Assembly: GCF_007565055.1 (NCBI RefSeq)
Contig: NC_044566.1
Coordinates: 58,077,332 to 58,141,331, forward strand
From: Rhinopithecus roxellana
Lineage: Eukaryota > Chordata > Mammalia > Primates > Cercopithecidae
DNA length: 64,000 nucleotides
Direction of reading: 5' to 3'
The notes under the pieces are model-generated. The model did not search any database and was not told where the DNA came from. It worked only from the letters and a program-made list of their open reading frames with translations. Below are positions 32,804-44,462 of the stretch, one piece after another (position 1 is the stretch's first letter; each line of letters begins with the position of its first letter). The position numbers were made by a program, and so were the translations under genes.

Positions 32804-34079
32804 ACTTACGTAATTCATATTGTAGAGTAAAAGCAACAATTTTTATTGGAGTAATAAAAATGCCACTATGCTAGAGGCTGGCAGACTTGACTGAAATATA
32901 CGGTTTGCAAATTTTCACATCAGCTCAAAGTAGTATATATCAGAGTAAGCAATGTTCAGATGCATGGAAGTGGTTATTGGCTTCTGAACAGTGAGTGTCT
33001 TGAGCATCTTGTTTGCTTATGTTTCCATATGGTGAAGTATCTCTAAGGAGACACCTTTACCACTTATGTAGGCTTTCACTAGTCTACATTTCTGCTGTAT
33101 ATGACATATTTTAGATAACAGAGGCAGCTCTTCCTTTTATTTCTGTTTTTTTTATTGCATTTTAAAGAATGTTGAGGAAAATAGAGAGGCATCTGTGAAA
33201 ATCTTTTAGATAATTTCTAATCACTCAATATCCCTTTTCTATTATGATTTGAGCATCTCTACGGGAGGTCATTTTGGCTAATGATTTTATGTTCTAAGAT
33301 TCATCATCTCTGCTCTCAGAGTGTGATGAAAATGCCTAGGAAATAATGTAAAATTGTTTTGAGTAATAGAGGATTTAGGGTAAAGTATCTCTATTAAATT
33401 TTGACTCTTAAAAATATAGCTCAGGCAAAAATAGATCTGTTCTTTCTGTTCAGCAATTTCAATCTCATTTTCAAGAAAATAAGAAGGCTATTGGAAAGTA
33501 CCATACATGGTATTACGTTTCTGCATAATATGCACTATCTCAATGCATTACTATTAGGTAATTTATATTTCTTAGAAAAGCTATCTGGCCTTGTCTAATA
33601 TTCATTGATGAAATTAATTTAATATTAAAGTCTTGAATTTTAAAGTCCTTTCCAGAATTATTTTTACAGAAATCATCTTCAGGACTGCTGTTGTTATATC
33701 TATCACAAGATCATATGATGTAGTTGAGAGTAAGAAGCATTCGCCTTTGAGATTAAGCTGCTTGGTCAATGAGAAGGTCTTACATATTTGAAAATCTGGC
33801 TGAAAGTTAATGCAGAATTTGAGCTGTCTCTGATGAGCTTCACCTGGCCCTGTGGCCAAAAATTCATCATGTCTATTACCTGCATCATTCAAATTTCTTT
33901 TGAAGGAGAACATTGATAAACGTTTTCATAACTTAATATCCTTGTCATAGTAGTGGCAGCCAAAAATCATTGACCTGGTGAATGGAAATAAATGACTTTA
34001 GAAATATGTTCATATCTGATAAAGGCTTCAACATTGGGCCACTGGCATTGAATAGTCTAATAATGACTGATTACAGAAA

Positions 34080-34150
34080 TATGTGTGTGTATGTATATAT
34101 ATGTGTGTGTACCTGTGTGTTTTCTACATAACATATATATAGGCATATAT
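34080..34150. repeat. TG/TA-rich microsatellite-like run
   Basis: Alternating TGTGTG and TATATA blocks form an interrupted dinucleotide tract of alternating purine and pyrimidine. Confidence 0.75.
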
Positions 34151-34577
34151 ATCTAAATTTCTATTGCTGCTTAAACTATAATGCCCCCCACATAATTATT
34201 GTTGGCCTATTTCTCTGTCTCCTAGATCAGTAGTCTTTACATTTGATTTTGATTAGACATTTTATCCATAAATTTTTTAAAACAAATGTCCTTTCTCTTC
34301 GCATTTATTTTACAAATTATTTGTACGACACTAAGATGAATGTTATAAAACATAGGGAAAGATAACTTACAAAGGATATTTCACTTTTCCTATTAACGCT
34401 GTAGAAAAGCTCATACTTTTTTTCTATATGACTTAAAAATTTTGAAAAAAAGTTTGTTGACACTGAGCCTGCTGTGGGACAGACACAAGCCAAAACCCCA
34501 CCTTTTTATATTTTCTTTTGGTTTCAGTGATGTCTACACTAAAAGGTGTTAAAATATTAAAAATTTCTTAGATTATT

Positions 34578-34635
34578 AAGGTACTAACTAGGTACTTTTC
34601 TCCTAGTAAAGCTCCTTGATACTCAAATATATGCT
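34578..34635 (+). repeat. 58-bp direct duplication, copy 2
   Basis: Partner of 32746-32803, in the same orientation 1,832 bases away. It begins AAGGTACTAACTAGGTAC and ends CTCAAATATATGCT. No transposon terminus or poly-A is attached. Confidence 0.85.
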
Positions 34636-35387
34636 CATATATAGAGAGAGGAGGAATCCAAAGATATAAGGAGATAAGACTTTTTAATTGATTTTTTGTT
34701 ATGTGACTCATTTATCTTCACTTTTACCATGTAATCAGAATAGGGCCCAAGGATACTCCCTTAACCAAAGACTGGAAAATATATTGGCTATGTAAGTATG
34801 CATATTTTTGTAAAGTGCTTGGGAGCAAATGTTGTTATCTTTGGTAGGCCTGTGATGAAGGCTTTGAAAAATTCTGGCTTTGAAACAAGCTCCCCAGTTT
34901 AGGATATGATGAAATCTCCAGTGTCAGTAATTAATCACCAGAAAAAAAGTGATCTGTTGCTGAAAGAAATAGTAGGCTAGAGTTATAATTACAAGTCTGA
35001 CCCATAGGAATCTTTGTTGGTGCTTAATTGAGCATGGGATTCCCTAGGACTCTAGTAAATGGATAGGCTTGTAAAGTGTTGCTTAATCTATACAACCCCA
35101 AACAAACAAGCACATCTAGAATCTAGAAAAGAAGCTTTGGGTTGAGTCCCTTGATTGAGAGTCATTGTCACTCTTTTAATTCCGAGACATGAACCACTTC
35201 ATAAATCCTTGCAGAACAACACTAAGTCATTGAAACAAGTACATGTACATTGTACAAGTTTCCTTCTTTGCTTTCTCAAAGACATCTGCAGCCATTTATT
35301 AGAACAACTGAGGAAAGAAAATGCCAAGTAATTGTAGGGATTATTGACCACTGGCATTGAAACATGTAAATCTCTGAGGACATAAAA
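34636..35387. other. Single-copy sequence, nothing assigned
   Basis: No repeat or gene is recognised. One 63-codon minus frame (35199-35390) has no domain. Confidence 0.5.
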
Positions 35388-35800
35388 CATGACTGTGGGG
35401 GCTTTTAGAGATCAAGGGTTAAGTGGAGTTGGGGCCCACGTCTGTCTGACAGTGGGTTCCAGTGTCCGCAAACCTACCCAGACGTGTCCAGCTAAGCCCT
35501 TTCCACTTGACTTGCAGAAATTATGAGAGCTAATAAAATGATTATTGTTCTTTTAAGCCACTACAATATAGAGTGATTTGTTACACAACAAGCAATCCAA
35601 ACACCTGGTGAGATACATGCCTGTCAAAGGTGGAATACGAACACAATGAAAATGATTATGTCTTTGGTTTCTGAAAGCCTGGCTATAACAGACAAACTTG
35701 GCTGCTGGCAGATTTCCTACAATAACTCTTCTGACTAAAGGAGTGAAAACTATTATGGTAGGAAGAGCCAAACATAAGAGTTTGGAATTGCACTTCTAAC
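35388..35800 (+). mobile_element. MaLR/ERV-L LTR end with adjoining leader, copy A
   Basis: The LTR 3' end shows TTCTTTTAAGCCACTACAAT and GATTTGTTACACAACAAGC. It is followed by a leader-like block at 35597-35638 that begins CCAAACACCTGGTGAGATAC. An identical 42-base block occurs at 37121-37162, also just after an LTR-type end. The 5' limit of the LTR is unclear. No coding frame is preserved. Confidence 0.6.
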
Positions 35801-36412
35801 TAGAAAAGTTAAATTTAAGCAATACTGAACCCCAAGATAAATTGTAGCCAACATCCAAAAACATAAATGCTTCAGGAATATCTATTTTATTCCCAAATAA
35901 GTCATTTATTCCTACATGCAGGAGATGAAGGGTTCTAGGAGAATAATAGGAGACTATTGTAAACCAATCAGGTGGTGATTTAAATTATGTCTTTTGTTCC
36001 AGGTGCAATCTCTTTTCTAAAGCAAAAAACATCTCTTCTGTCCTACTATGCACCAGTTATATTTCTGGGAAAAAATATATAAGTATGCTAATAAATAGGG
36101 TACTAGAAACAATATACTTTCACCTGAAAGGTATAGCAGTATACTTTTGCCATATTACCTTAGGGCAAGGCCAACTCTCCTACAGACTGTCATAATCTAA
36201 ACCATTATTGTCTCATCATTCTAATCACTCTGGTCCTCTATCTTAATTTCATGCTACAGCACCTGTTCAGCAGAAATTAGTAGATATCCTTGATACCTGA
36301 TTTGTCAGATTGTATTTTCCCCAAATGGCTCAGCTATTGGGTGGGCTTTTCTAACTGCTTCAACCAGAAGAGCACATCAGAAGTGGTTCTGCATCCTACA
36401 AGGCTAGGTTAT
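35801..36412. other. Probable decayed ERV internal or single-copy sequence
   Basis: This may be internal sequence continuing from copy A, but nothing is similar enough to retroviral genes to call. The THE1 LTR begins at its end. Confidence 0.35.
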
Positions 36413-36772
36413 TGTATTAGTCTGTTCTCACTCTGCAAATAAAGACATATCCAAGACTGGGAAATTTATAAAAGAAAGAGGTTTAATTGACTCACAGTTC
36501 CACATGGCTGGGGAGGCCTCGCAATCACAGTGCAAAGGAGAAGCAAAATCACATCTTACATGGCAGCAGGCAAGAGAGAGCTTGTGTAGGGGAACTCCCC
36601 TTTACCAAACCATCAGATCTCCTGAGACTTATTCATTATCACAAGAACAGCACGGGAAAGACCCACCCCATGATTCAATTACCTCCCACTGGGTCCCTCC
36701 CATGACACATGAGAATTATGGGAGCTACAATTCAAGATGAGATTTGGGTGGGGACACAGTCAAACCATATCA
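36413..36772 (-). mobile_element. Solo THE1-type LTR
   Basis: It runs TGTATTAGTCTGTTCTCACT to CAAACCATATCA, about 360 bp, the usual THE1 LTR length. GGGGAGGCCTCGCAATCAC lacks the GAAACTTAC block seen in MST, which favours THE1. GTTAT (36408-36412) and GTTAG (36773-36777) are a 5-bp duplication with one change. It lies between the two related LTR junctions. The frames inside (36487-36740) are LTR translations. Confidence 0.9.
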
Positions 36773-36912
36773 GTTAGGCAAGAGGAAATGGCTTTCATTT
36801 TATTCAGTAGAATCTTTGTGCTTGATGCCTCCACCTGTCATGTAAACAGAAAGATTGTCTTGATGGAGGAAAGTGGAAGGATCATACAAAGAGTCCTGAG
36901 ATTCTATGAAGG

Positions 36913-37165
36913 GAGAAATTCCTGGCCTTCCTCCAGATGCCTCAGCTCCTCATCTTTCCCATACCAGATGCAATCTGACCACAGCTACAGCAGAGGCCCT
37001 GAGGCAGAAGTGAGTCAAGACCTTCCCACTTGATGTGCAGAAAAAGTGAAAGGCAATACAACGATTGTTGTTCTCTTAAGCCACCACAATTTAGTGATTT
37101 GCTATAGAACAATAGACAACCCAAACACCTGGTGAGATACATGCCTGTCAAAGGTGGAATACAAA
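36913..37165 (+). mobile_element. MaLR/ERV-L LTR end with adjoining leader, copy B
   Basis: TTCTCTTAAGCCACCACAAT and GATTTGCTATAGAAC mark an LTR-type 3' end. The 42-base block at 37121-37162 is identical to 35597-35638. It runs on into ERV-L-like internal sequence, so this copy looks like a 5' LTR joined to its own internal region. Confidence 0.6.
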
Positions 37166-38060
37166 CACAGTGAAAATTTATGTGCCTGTTATCTCTGAGA
37201 AATTTTTGGCACTCCTGTAGTTCAGGGCATGTCAGAATATTACATCTAAAGAAAGACAAGTTTCTAGATTTTGCACAAGTCTTACCACATAAGAAAGGAA
37301 CCCTGGGGTTTTTGAATGAAACAATTTATCACATTTGCGAGCAGCTAAAACAGTCTGCATTTTACCTCTATTTACTTCTCGGACTTTATGTCACAGCAGA
37401 CCCTAGGTTTTCAAATTCTCTATGGTAGATTGGGATACTCTAGGGATATTGTGGAAAGTCCCATTAAGATAATCATGGTGCAGGCCTTTTGGGTTTTGGA
37501 GCAGAGTTGTACCTTCTTCCAAAAATATTTATTCTCCTCTGTAGAAACAGCCCTTGGCTTGCTATTAAGTTCTAGAGATATCAAGTGACCATGCAAACTG
37601 AGCTTTCATCATAAACAGGGTATCCTATGACCCACTGAGCCATACATTTGAGAAGCTGATCATCATAAATTATAAAATTAGATTTCAGCAGGTACTGAAA
37701 GCACCAGTATATTGCATGATCATTTGGCACATAATCTTAGTGCAGCTAGTTTTGCTGCATTGTGTACAACTGCCTCACTCTACAACTAGGTATTCATGGG
37801 GACAGAGAAAAAGAATCAAGCCTGACTTAAAGACATTTCTGTACAATGAGCTGGAACCAGTCTGAAGTGGGAGGTTGCAGGTTTATACCTTGCCTGAGGG
37901 ATATCCCTGGCATGCAATGATGAAGGGAAATTCTCCCAGTAGTCAGAAAGTCAATTGATACATCTGGGTTGCTCACTTTGCCTAGAAGGAGAGACAAGCC
38001 TAGGTATGGCCTGAAAGCTATAAAGAAGGAGATTGAAGGACTAGTGTCAGTGGGAAAGAA
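37166..38060 (+). pseudogene. Decayed ERV-L-type internal (pol) sequence
   Basis: Blocks resembling ERV-L/MaLR pol are collinear on the + strand. They are GTTTTGGAGCAGAGTTGTAC (before the RNase H region), CCCTTGGCTTGCTATTAAG, GGGAAATTCTCCCAGTAGTC and GCTCACTTTGCCTAGAAGG. Stops and frameshifts break every frame, the longest pieces being under 85 codons (37180-37428, 37388-37588). It most likely belongs to the element whose LTR end is at 36913-37120. It cannot make a functional polymerase. Confidence 0.65.
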
Positions 38061-39963
38061 GCAGAAAAGAAATATGTTAATGAAAGTCTAAAAAGTGACC
38101 CAGAGCATAAGGATATTTATATTCCACGTAAATTTTCTACAAGGGAATTCCTGGGGGTTCTTGAGACCATTTCAGATGATCCACAAGGTAAAAACTATTT
38201 TTGTAATAATATCAGGATGTTATTTGTAGTTTTCACTCATATGCTTTCACAAGTGTAGAGTTTTCCAGAGGGCACATGATATGTGATATTTTAACATACT
38301 GAATGTAGAATCAGACATGAGACTCCAGCTGTCTTCTAGTGAGCCAGACATTACGGAGATTTGCAGAAATGTAAAACAATGCCAGGCTTGTCAGCCACTA
38401 TTTTTTTTCATAAAAATATGTTACTTAAATTAATATAAAATGGAATTTTTATTGCTGTATTTAAATGAATTAAAAATACATTTCAAAACTTCTTAATTTT
38501 AGTTTAGAATCTATTAAATATCAGTAGATATAATTCACAGAAATTATAGTTTTGTATAGCCACAATATTTTTTAAGAGAGTGAAGGGATCCTGATATCAA
38601 AAGTTCAAGAACCACTGAACTAGTCTTATCACTGGCTTTGTTGTATTTCTTTATGATTTCCGGTCCTCTTTCCTAAGAGTTTGTCCATTAAATTGCATCC
38701 TATTAAATTTTAACCTCTTCTTCAACTTATCAAGGCCAATTGAATCTAGATCTTGATGATTAGTGTTCCACTCATTCTCTTTTCCCCTACTTTGATGATT
38801 CTACAGGTTAAAAGAGCTGCTCTTCATGATGATTCTACAAGTTAAAAGAGCGATTCACCAGATAGCATTTTGATAAAAATGCTTTATCACCTGGCACAGA
38901 TGGATCATGGCTGAGAATCCACTGGTAAGTACTCTTGATCATCATTCACCAAATTGTGATGCGTCAGTGTATAGGCTTATATGTAGGCCACGTTTGCCAA
39001 CATTATTTCTGATCGGTTTTCTTGGGACAAGAACAAAAGCCACAACAAAGTCATATTGGCTATACCATATTGTAAACTTTAAATATCTCAGGTTTCTCTT
39101 TCTATTAAACAAGGTTATTGGCAGGACTCAAACACCTAATTCTTTCTTCTGTGCCAGGCAGCAACTGGAACCTGTGCTCAGATATTTTTTTTTTTAGCCT
39201 TCCAGCTGTTGCCTTCTGCTGGACTCTGTCGTTTTCTTTGGGCGTACACAGTTCAGGGTTCAGCCAAGGATTTAATGGTCATTTATTTGTAATTTTGGAA
39301 GCTTGCCCCTCCCCATATGCCTGTAGTGACCTCCTTCCCAGGATTTTTTCCCCTTAATTTCTAGGTTCTCTGATAGCCTCAAACAACCTTCTCAACACCG
39401 TAAGTCACAAGAATGTTGCTTTCTATGAGTTCTAACCATCCTGTGCTACAGACAAGGCAAGGTCCTAAGAGAAAAGTTGTATAAATGTGGATCTTAGCCA
39501 CTACAGTTCCTTCCTTCATGTACCACCTCCTCCCTAGCCCCAGTGCTTGTCTGCTTTTAGATGCTGTTGGTGCCTTGAAATAGATTGTTTTGAACAGAAT
39601 TTATAGTAATTACCTGTGCAGAGGTTAATTCAGTACAAAATAATCCACCAATATCAGACTACCATTTGATTTGTAAAACATAATTTATTTTATTCATATG
39701 TCAAGTCCCTGAGCTAAAAAGTACTTATGAATAAGATATTTCCTTTAAAAATTATAATCAAATTTTATAATCAAAATTATAAGTTAAAGTCATTATTAAT
39801 CATAGCTTTATTTTGTTAACTCTCTTACAAATACACACACACATACGTTCTGGAAGACAGAAATCTATTTCTATGAGGACTAAATAATAAGTAGTGTTTC
39901 TTGTGGTAAAATAGTAGTTGAGGGAATTACAACACTATTCTCAACTTCACCCTTAGCACACTT
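38061..39963. other. Single-copy sequence with a short tandem duplication
   Basis: No repeat is recognised after the ERV remnant. A 25-base unit TGATGATTCTACAGGTTAAA... at 38793-38817 recurs at 38827-38851 with one difference. Frames at 38907-39197 and 39118-39357 have no domain. ATGGCTGAGAATCCACTG followed by GTAAGTACT near 38908 looks like an exon and donor by chance. Confidence 0.45.
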
Positions 39964-40262
39964 TCTTTTTTTTTTATTTTTTTGAGACAGAGTTTTTCAC
40001 TCTTGTTGTCCAGGCTGGAGTGCAATGGCAAGTCTTGGCCCACTGCAAACTCCACTTCCTGGTTCAAGCTATTCTCCTGCCTCAGCCTCCCAAGTAGCTG
40101 GGATTACAGGCACCCACCACCACGCCTGGCTAATTTTTGTATTTTTAGTGGAGACGGGGTTTCACCACATTGGCCAGGCTGGTCTTGAACTCCTGACCTC
40201 AGGTGATCCACCCGCCTCAGCCTCTCAAATTTCTGGGATTACAGGTGTGAGCCACTGTGCCT
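39964..40262 (-). mobile_element. Antisense AluS-type SINE
   Basis: A poly-T tail is followed by GAGACAGAGTTTTTCACTC, TCAAGCTATTCTCCTGCCTC, CCTGACCTCAGGTGATCCAC and the end GTGAGCCACTGTGCCTG. CCTGACCTCAGGTGATCC is typical of AluS/Y. The 119-codon frame at 40025-40384 is a translation of this Alu running into the next LTR. Confidence 0.92.
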
Positions 40263-40283
40263 GTAATTCTACTTTTAGGAGCA

Positions 40284-40638
40284 TGACGGTTAATTTTGTG
40301 TGTCAATTTGGGTATGCTATGGTGTCTGGTTGTTTGGTGAAGCACCATTCTAGATATTGCTGTGAAGATATTTTACAGATGTGATTAAAATTTACAGTCT
40401 TTAAATAGATTTCCCTTCACAATGTGAGCAGACTTCATCCAGTCAACTGAAGGTCTTAAGAGCAAACACTGAGTTTTAGGAAAGAAGAAGGAATTTTTTT
40501 CTCTATACTGCATCTGCCTAAGTTCCAGCCTAAGGGCCTGCCAGACAGGCTTTAGACAGTCCCTACAATTGACATCCTCTCTCTGTCTATGTGTATGTCA
40601 TATCAGTTCTATTTCTCTGGACAACTTTGACTAATACA
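40284..40638 (+). mobile_element. MLT2-type ERV-L LTR
   Basis: It starts TGACGGTTAATTTTGTGTGT and continues with GATATTGCTGTGAAGATATT, TCATCCAGTCAACTGAAGGT and TTAAGAGCAAACACTGAG. It ends TTTCTCTGGACAACTTTGAC then TAATACA. This is the MLT2B/MLT2C-like order. It is probably a solo LTR; no clear 5-bp duplication survives. Confidence 0.85.
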
Positions 40639-43198
40639 AGGAGAATCCTTAGCAACTCATATTTTTCAGAAATTGAGAGACTGATGTTTATTTTTGACAA
40701 TTTTTAAACTTTTTCATCATTATTCCATAAATGCCCTCCCAACTTTTCCATTAGCTTTGTGATTACTTTTAGTGAACATTTGTATAACCATAAGCAAAGA
40801 AATTACATTAAAAATTAACTTTTATTGACACCCCCGCTTTTTTTTTTTTTTTTTTTTTTTGCTTTTTAAAACAAATGGGAAGATTTAGAGAATATAGTAA
40901 TTATTTATTACTTCGCATTTAATTTTATATTAAAAGGAAATGTTCAAGATATAAAAGAAATTAATGAATTAAACCCCTCTTTTCGTGGATTTTAAAGAAT
41001 TAGAAGGAAATGTGCCAACCTCACACTTTAACAAAATATTCCATATTATCCACAAACCTGTTTTGTTTGTAGTTGGTTTTAATCCCAAATCCACTGTCAC
41101 TCATAATCCCAGTTAGTTTGCTTCTAAATACCAGATAAAACAGAAATCAAAGATAATGACAATGATTTAATGTTCTGTCATTTCTTTTGCATGTTTTACC
41201 TTTTAAAAAATTAGTTACAAGATGCAGGATTGTAAAATTGTTTACAAGCAACGACATCGAGATTTTGAATTTAGTTCTGGAGTTAACACCAGTGGCATTG
41301 TGCCTCCTTAGTACTATGGTAGGAGGAAAAACCTCCCATTATCTCAAAGCAACTGTTCCAACTCTATCAACTCATGTGGCTCTGCAACGTGTGTCTGGAT
41401 TTCATATTCCCTTCCAGGCAGGGTTGGTAACACATGGTCAGTGTTTGAGCATTGCACAGATCACAACTTACAGGTAAATTTATCATTTGTGTGTATGTGA
41501 AAACCAACAAAAAGAGGAAAGGCTTGTCACTTGTTCAAGGGAGAGGTTCTACAGCATTTGAATTTGTGGCTCCCTGCAATGAGTTAATTGAGAGGAGACT
41601 ATCCATTTATTAGAATGTGAACCACCCCACAGCTATGTATACACAACCCCCCCCCGACTCCCTGTGCTTAGGCATGCAGTGAGGGCATCGCAACCTGTGC
41701 AGCAGGGCAGCAGGGCGGGGGCAGCAGCTCCTCTGGGGAGCACAGCCACAAAGGCTGTTACCTGTGATGTTCCTCCATTGTGCTGTTCTGGAAGGCAGGG
41801 TGACCTGATCTGTTATTTCCCATCAAAAGCAAAAAGATTGAGAGTCATTCTTTACAGCTTGAATGGATAATTGCACAAACGTCCCCTTGCCAGAGAAAAA
41901 GCAACCAGGAAATTAGCACAGCAGGGCCAAACTTGCTGTGAGCACAAAGCCGGCTATGGGGAGGCCAGGACTGCTCTGGGAAATGGCTGGGTGTGCAGAT
42001 CACTGATCCTAAGCCAAGTGTAGCTGTGGCTGGTCTCATTGGAGCTGGAGAATATATCTTACCTCTTTTCTGTTTTTCAACATCTTGTCTGTTTTCTTAG
42101 AAGAGTTCATTCACCAGAGTCACCACTAGAAGTCCAATAAAGCTTTCAAGATATCTGAGATCAAGAGATCAAGTCGATTTATTGTTTGTAAAACAGTAAG
42201 GATTGTTCTGTGGTGGCATGAAGGTATGTTTTCTGATAATGGCCATTTTTAAGAGTTGCCTTAATGTGAATGACATGAAGCAAGGGAAAAGGCTGTTGGC
42301 TTTTTGCTGGTCATTCCCCAGCCCATCCCCAGGATCCAGCTGCAAGAACCAAGGCAAGAGGCCAACCTCCCCATTCTGGAATCTGACACTGCAGGATTTC
42401 CATTTAGGTAGGACCTATAGGCTCTTCAAAGGTTATGTAATTTTGCAACCCTGCAAAAAAATGGTTTTCTAGATGCTAAAGACATGTACTCCAAGAAGGC
42501 ACATTTTTCTGAGGCTTGTGGGTGGTGGACATCAACAAAAACCTGAAATAATCATGAACAGATGTGAAATACCCCAGGGTTTCTTAGACTAATTGGTGAA
42601 GTCTGCGCAGATTGCCTGTAGTTATACAGAGGGCCTGTTATCATGTCTGCCAGCCCAATCTATAAATGCATGGCAGTGTGATATCAGTGGAACCCATAGT
42701 TTGAGGAGGCCTGGAGACTTTTACATTACATATATTAATAAAACAGATGAATATTTGCTTTTTCCCATACTTTACACAGATGATATTGAGTGAACATTCC
42801 CTGAATTGCCTTGTAACTTAATGTTACTCATCATCGTTTATACATTAACTAAACACACTCAATTGAATAATCTTATGCTTGACTTATTTCTATTTATTTT
42901 CCTCACTGTTAACAGCTTTCACATTTTTTTCTGTTGCTCTAACACATATAAAGAGTTATTTATGAACACACAGTGAAACAAAGAAAACTGCCTATTAGAG
43001 TATTTCTGAAAAAAAATTACTGGTCCTAGTAACAATTTCTTTGAGTATGTATGTTGTATTCTTTTGGGGGAATTATTTAAATCTTTAAAAATCTTTAAAA
43101 ATAATAACTTGCATTTTTATTACAGTTATTGTTTCATAGCCCTTTTATAATGTGAATCTCAATTTATCCTCCCCAAACTTCAACATCTGGGTGAGGCA
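40639..43198. other. Single-copy sequence with unassigned frames
   Basis: A T-run of about 24 lies near 40837-40860. Frames at 41187-41477 (96 codons), 41664-41870 and 42203-42472 (89 codons) are free of recognised repeats but have no domain I know. The stretch 41640-42060 is less AT-rich than its surroundings. None is called as a gene. Confidence 0.4.
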
Positions 43199-43522
43199 GA
43201 TCTTACTCTTGAATTGCAATAATCCCCACATGTTTAGGGTGGGACCAGGTGGAGATGACTGTATCATGAGGGCAGTTTCCCCATACTGTTCTTGTGACAG
43301 TGAGTGAGTTCTCATGAGATCTGATGGTTTTATAAGGGGTTTCTCCCATTGCACAATATTCATTCTCTCTCCTGCTGCCCTGTGAAGAAGTGCCTTCCGC
43401 CATGATTGTAAGTTTCCTGAGGCCTCCCCAGCCATGAGGAACTGAGAGTCAGTTAAACCTATTTTCTTTATAAAGTACCCAGTCTTGGGTATTTCTTCAT
43501 AGCAGAGTGAGAATGGACTCAT
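43199..43522 (+). mobile_element. MST-type MaLR LTR
   Basis: TCTTGAATTGCAATAATCCC, TTCTCATGAGATCTGATGGT, CCGCCATGATTGTAAGTTTC, CTGAGGCCTCCCCAGCCATG and TACCCAGTCTTGGGTATTTC, ending in GAATGGACTCATACA, give the MST order. GTAAGTTTCCTGAGGCC distinguishes MST from THE1. The first bases of the LTR are degraded. The 125-codon minus frame is a translation of it. Confidence 0.85.
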
Positions 43523-43523
43523 A

Positions 43524-43694
43524 CAGTAGTCCTAGAAGGAGTGGTCTTACAGTCACCTGGGAATGTTAGAAATATAAATTATCAGGTCCCACCCTAGCTT
43601 ACTGAATCAAAAACTGTGGGGGTGAGGTCCAGAAAGCTGTGCTTTATCAAGCCGGCAGTTGATTCTGTGGTAGGCTAAAGTTTGAGAACATTGG
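43524..43694 (-). mobile_element. MER5A-like hAT DNA transposon
   Basis: TCACCTGGGAATGTTAGAAA, GGTCCCACCCTAGCTTACTG, AATCAAAAACTGTGGGGGTG and AAGTTTGAGAACATTGG match the antisense MER5A order from one terminal inverted repeat to the other. It is a nonautonomous Charlie-type element. It directly abuts the MST LTR, which probably inserted at its edge. Confidence 0.82.
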
Positions 43695-43739
43695 CCTAAA
43701 GGAGAAAAAGCAAAGGGCTTACACAGCAGGCATTCAAGG

Positions 43740-44110
43740 ACCTGCCCATTGGGCCTCTTGGTGGGTCTAAAGCCATGCCCTGTCATTATCCCTCTGGCAG
43801 CCCATATCCCCAGGTCATTCAGGTTCACGCTTATTCTATCATCTTTTCCTCTTATCCAGAATGCTTTGCCATATGTCTCTTGATTCAATGTGACCCAATC
43901 GTCCAGATCCAGCCAGCATGTCTCCACCTTGGTGCTCCCACAGCAGATCATTCATAGACATCAGCCCATTTCGAAACCACTTTCCTTAGAACATGAGAGT
44001 TCATTATTTTCGTATCTTCCTTCCTTTCTAGACCGTGAATTCTCTGAGAACCAGGGCTATGTTTTATAAGCTTGGGCTGCATCAGCAGCGCTACTCACTG
44101 CCTGACCATA
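43740..44110 (+). mobile_element. L2 LINE relic
   Basis: CTTATCCAGAATGCTTTGCC and later CTAGACCGTGAATTCTCTGA, GAACCAGGGCTATG resemble the L2 3' region with weak similarity between. The call is moderate because divergence is high. Confidence 0.5.
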
Positions 44111-44462
44111 GTGACTTGTGATGCTCTCTTTGGTGTTATTGTTGAATTATTGAAGGGCAGGGAATTAAACCACCATCAGCTGCTGATATTTTAGCAGACC
44201 TATGTGATCAATGTCACTTCAGAAAGCCAAGGGCAATGCTGACAGAAGGGATCTCGAGGAAAGCATCTTGATGAGAGAAGAGGTTTGGTTGGAGGTGCTC
44301 TCTGGGAAGGATGGGTTCCAAAGGGGACCCCTCAGCTCTGGGCTGAGGAGAGGCCATGAGGATACTGGCCTCCCAGGAGGAAACTGAAAGGCAGGAGCCT
44401 GAACTGAAATGGAGGTCAGGAAGCCCCAAAGGCAGCATTGGCCTAGATTATCAAGGAGGCAG
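44111..44462. other. Single-copy sequence with a minus-strand frame
   Basis: A 105-codon minus frame at 44219-44536 is Pro/Ser/Leu-rich, has no known domain and runs into a MIR. It is not called as a gene. Confidence 0.45.

Larger units (their letters stand above)
32606..34577. other. Repeat-poor AT-rich stretch
   Basis: No named repeat is recognised apart from the 32746-32803 duplication copy and the TG/TA-rich run at about 34080-34150. Frames at 33401-33598 and 33614-33913 have no domains. Confidence 0.5.

Noticed and set aside
38907..38933. ATGGCTGAGAATCCACTG followed by GTAAGTACT, like a first coding exon and splice donor
   Set aside because: There is a single weak coincidence only: no promoter, no following exon, no known protein start and no conservation evidence.
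40025..40384. 119-codon frame with a plausible protein look
   Set aside because: It is a classic Alu translation continuing into an MLT2-type LTR.
40837..40862. Orphan T-run as the tail of a processed pseudogene on the minus strand
   Set aside because: No gene-like sequence or target duplication was found beside it. It is a simple homopolymer run.
43145..43522. 125-codon minus-strand frame
   Set aside because: It is a translation of the MST LTR, a pattern repeated in the LTRs at 13063 and 36413.
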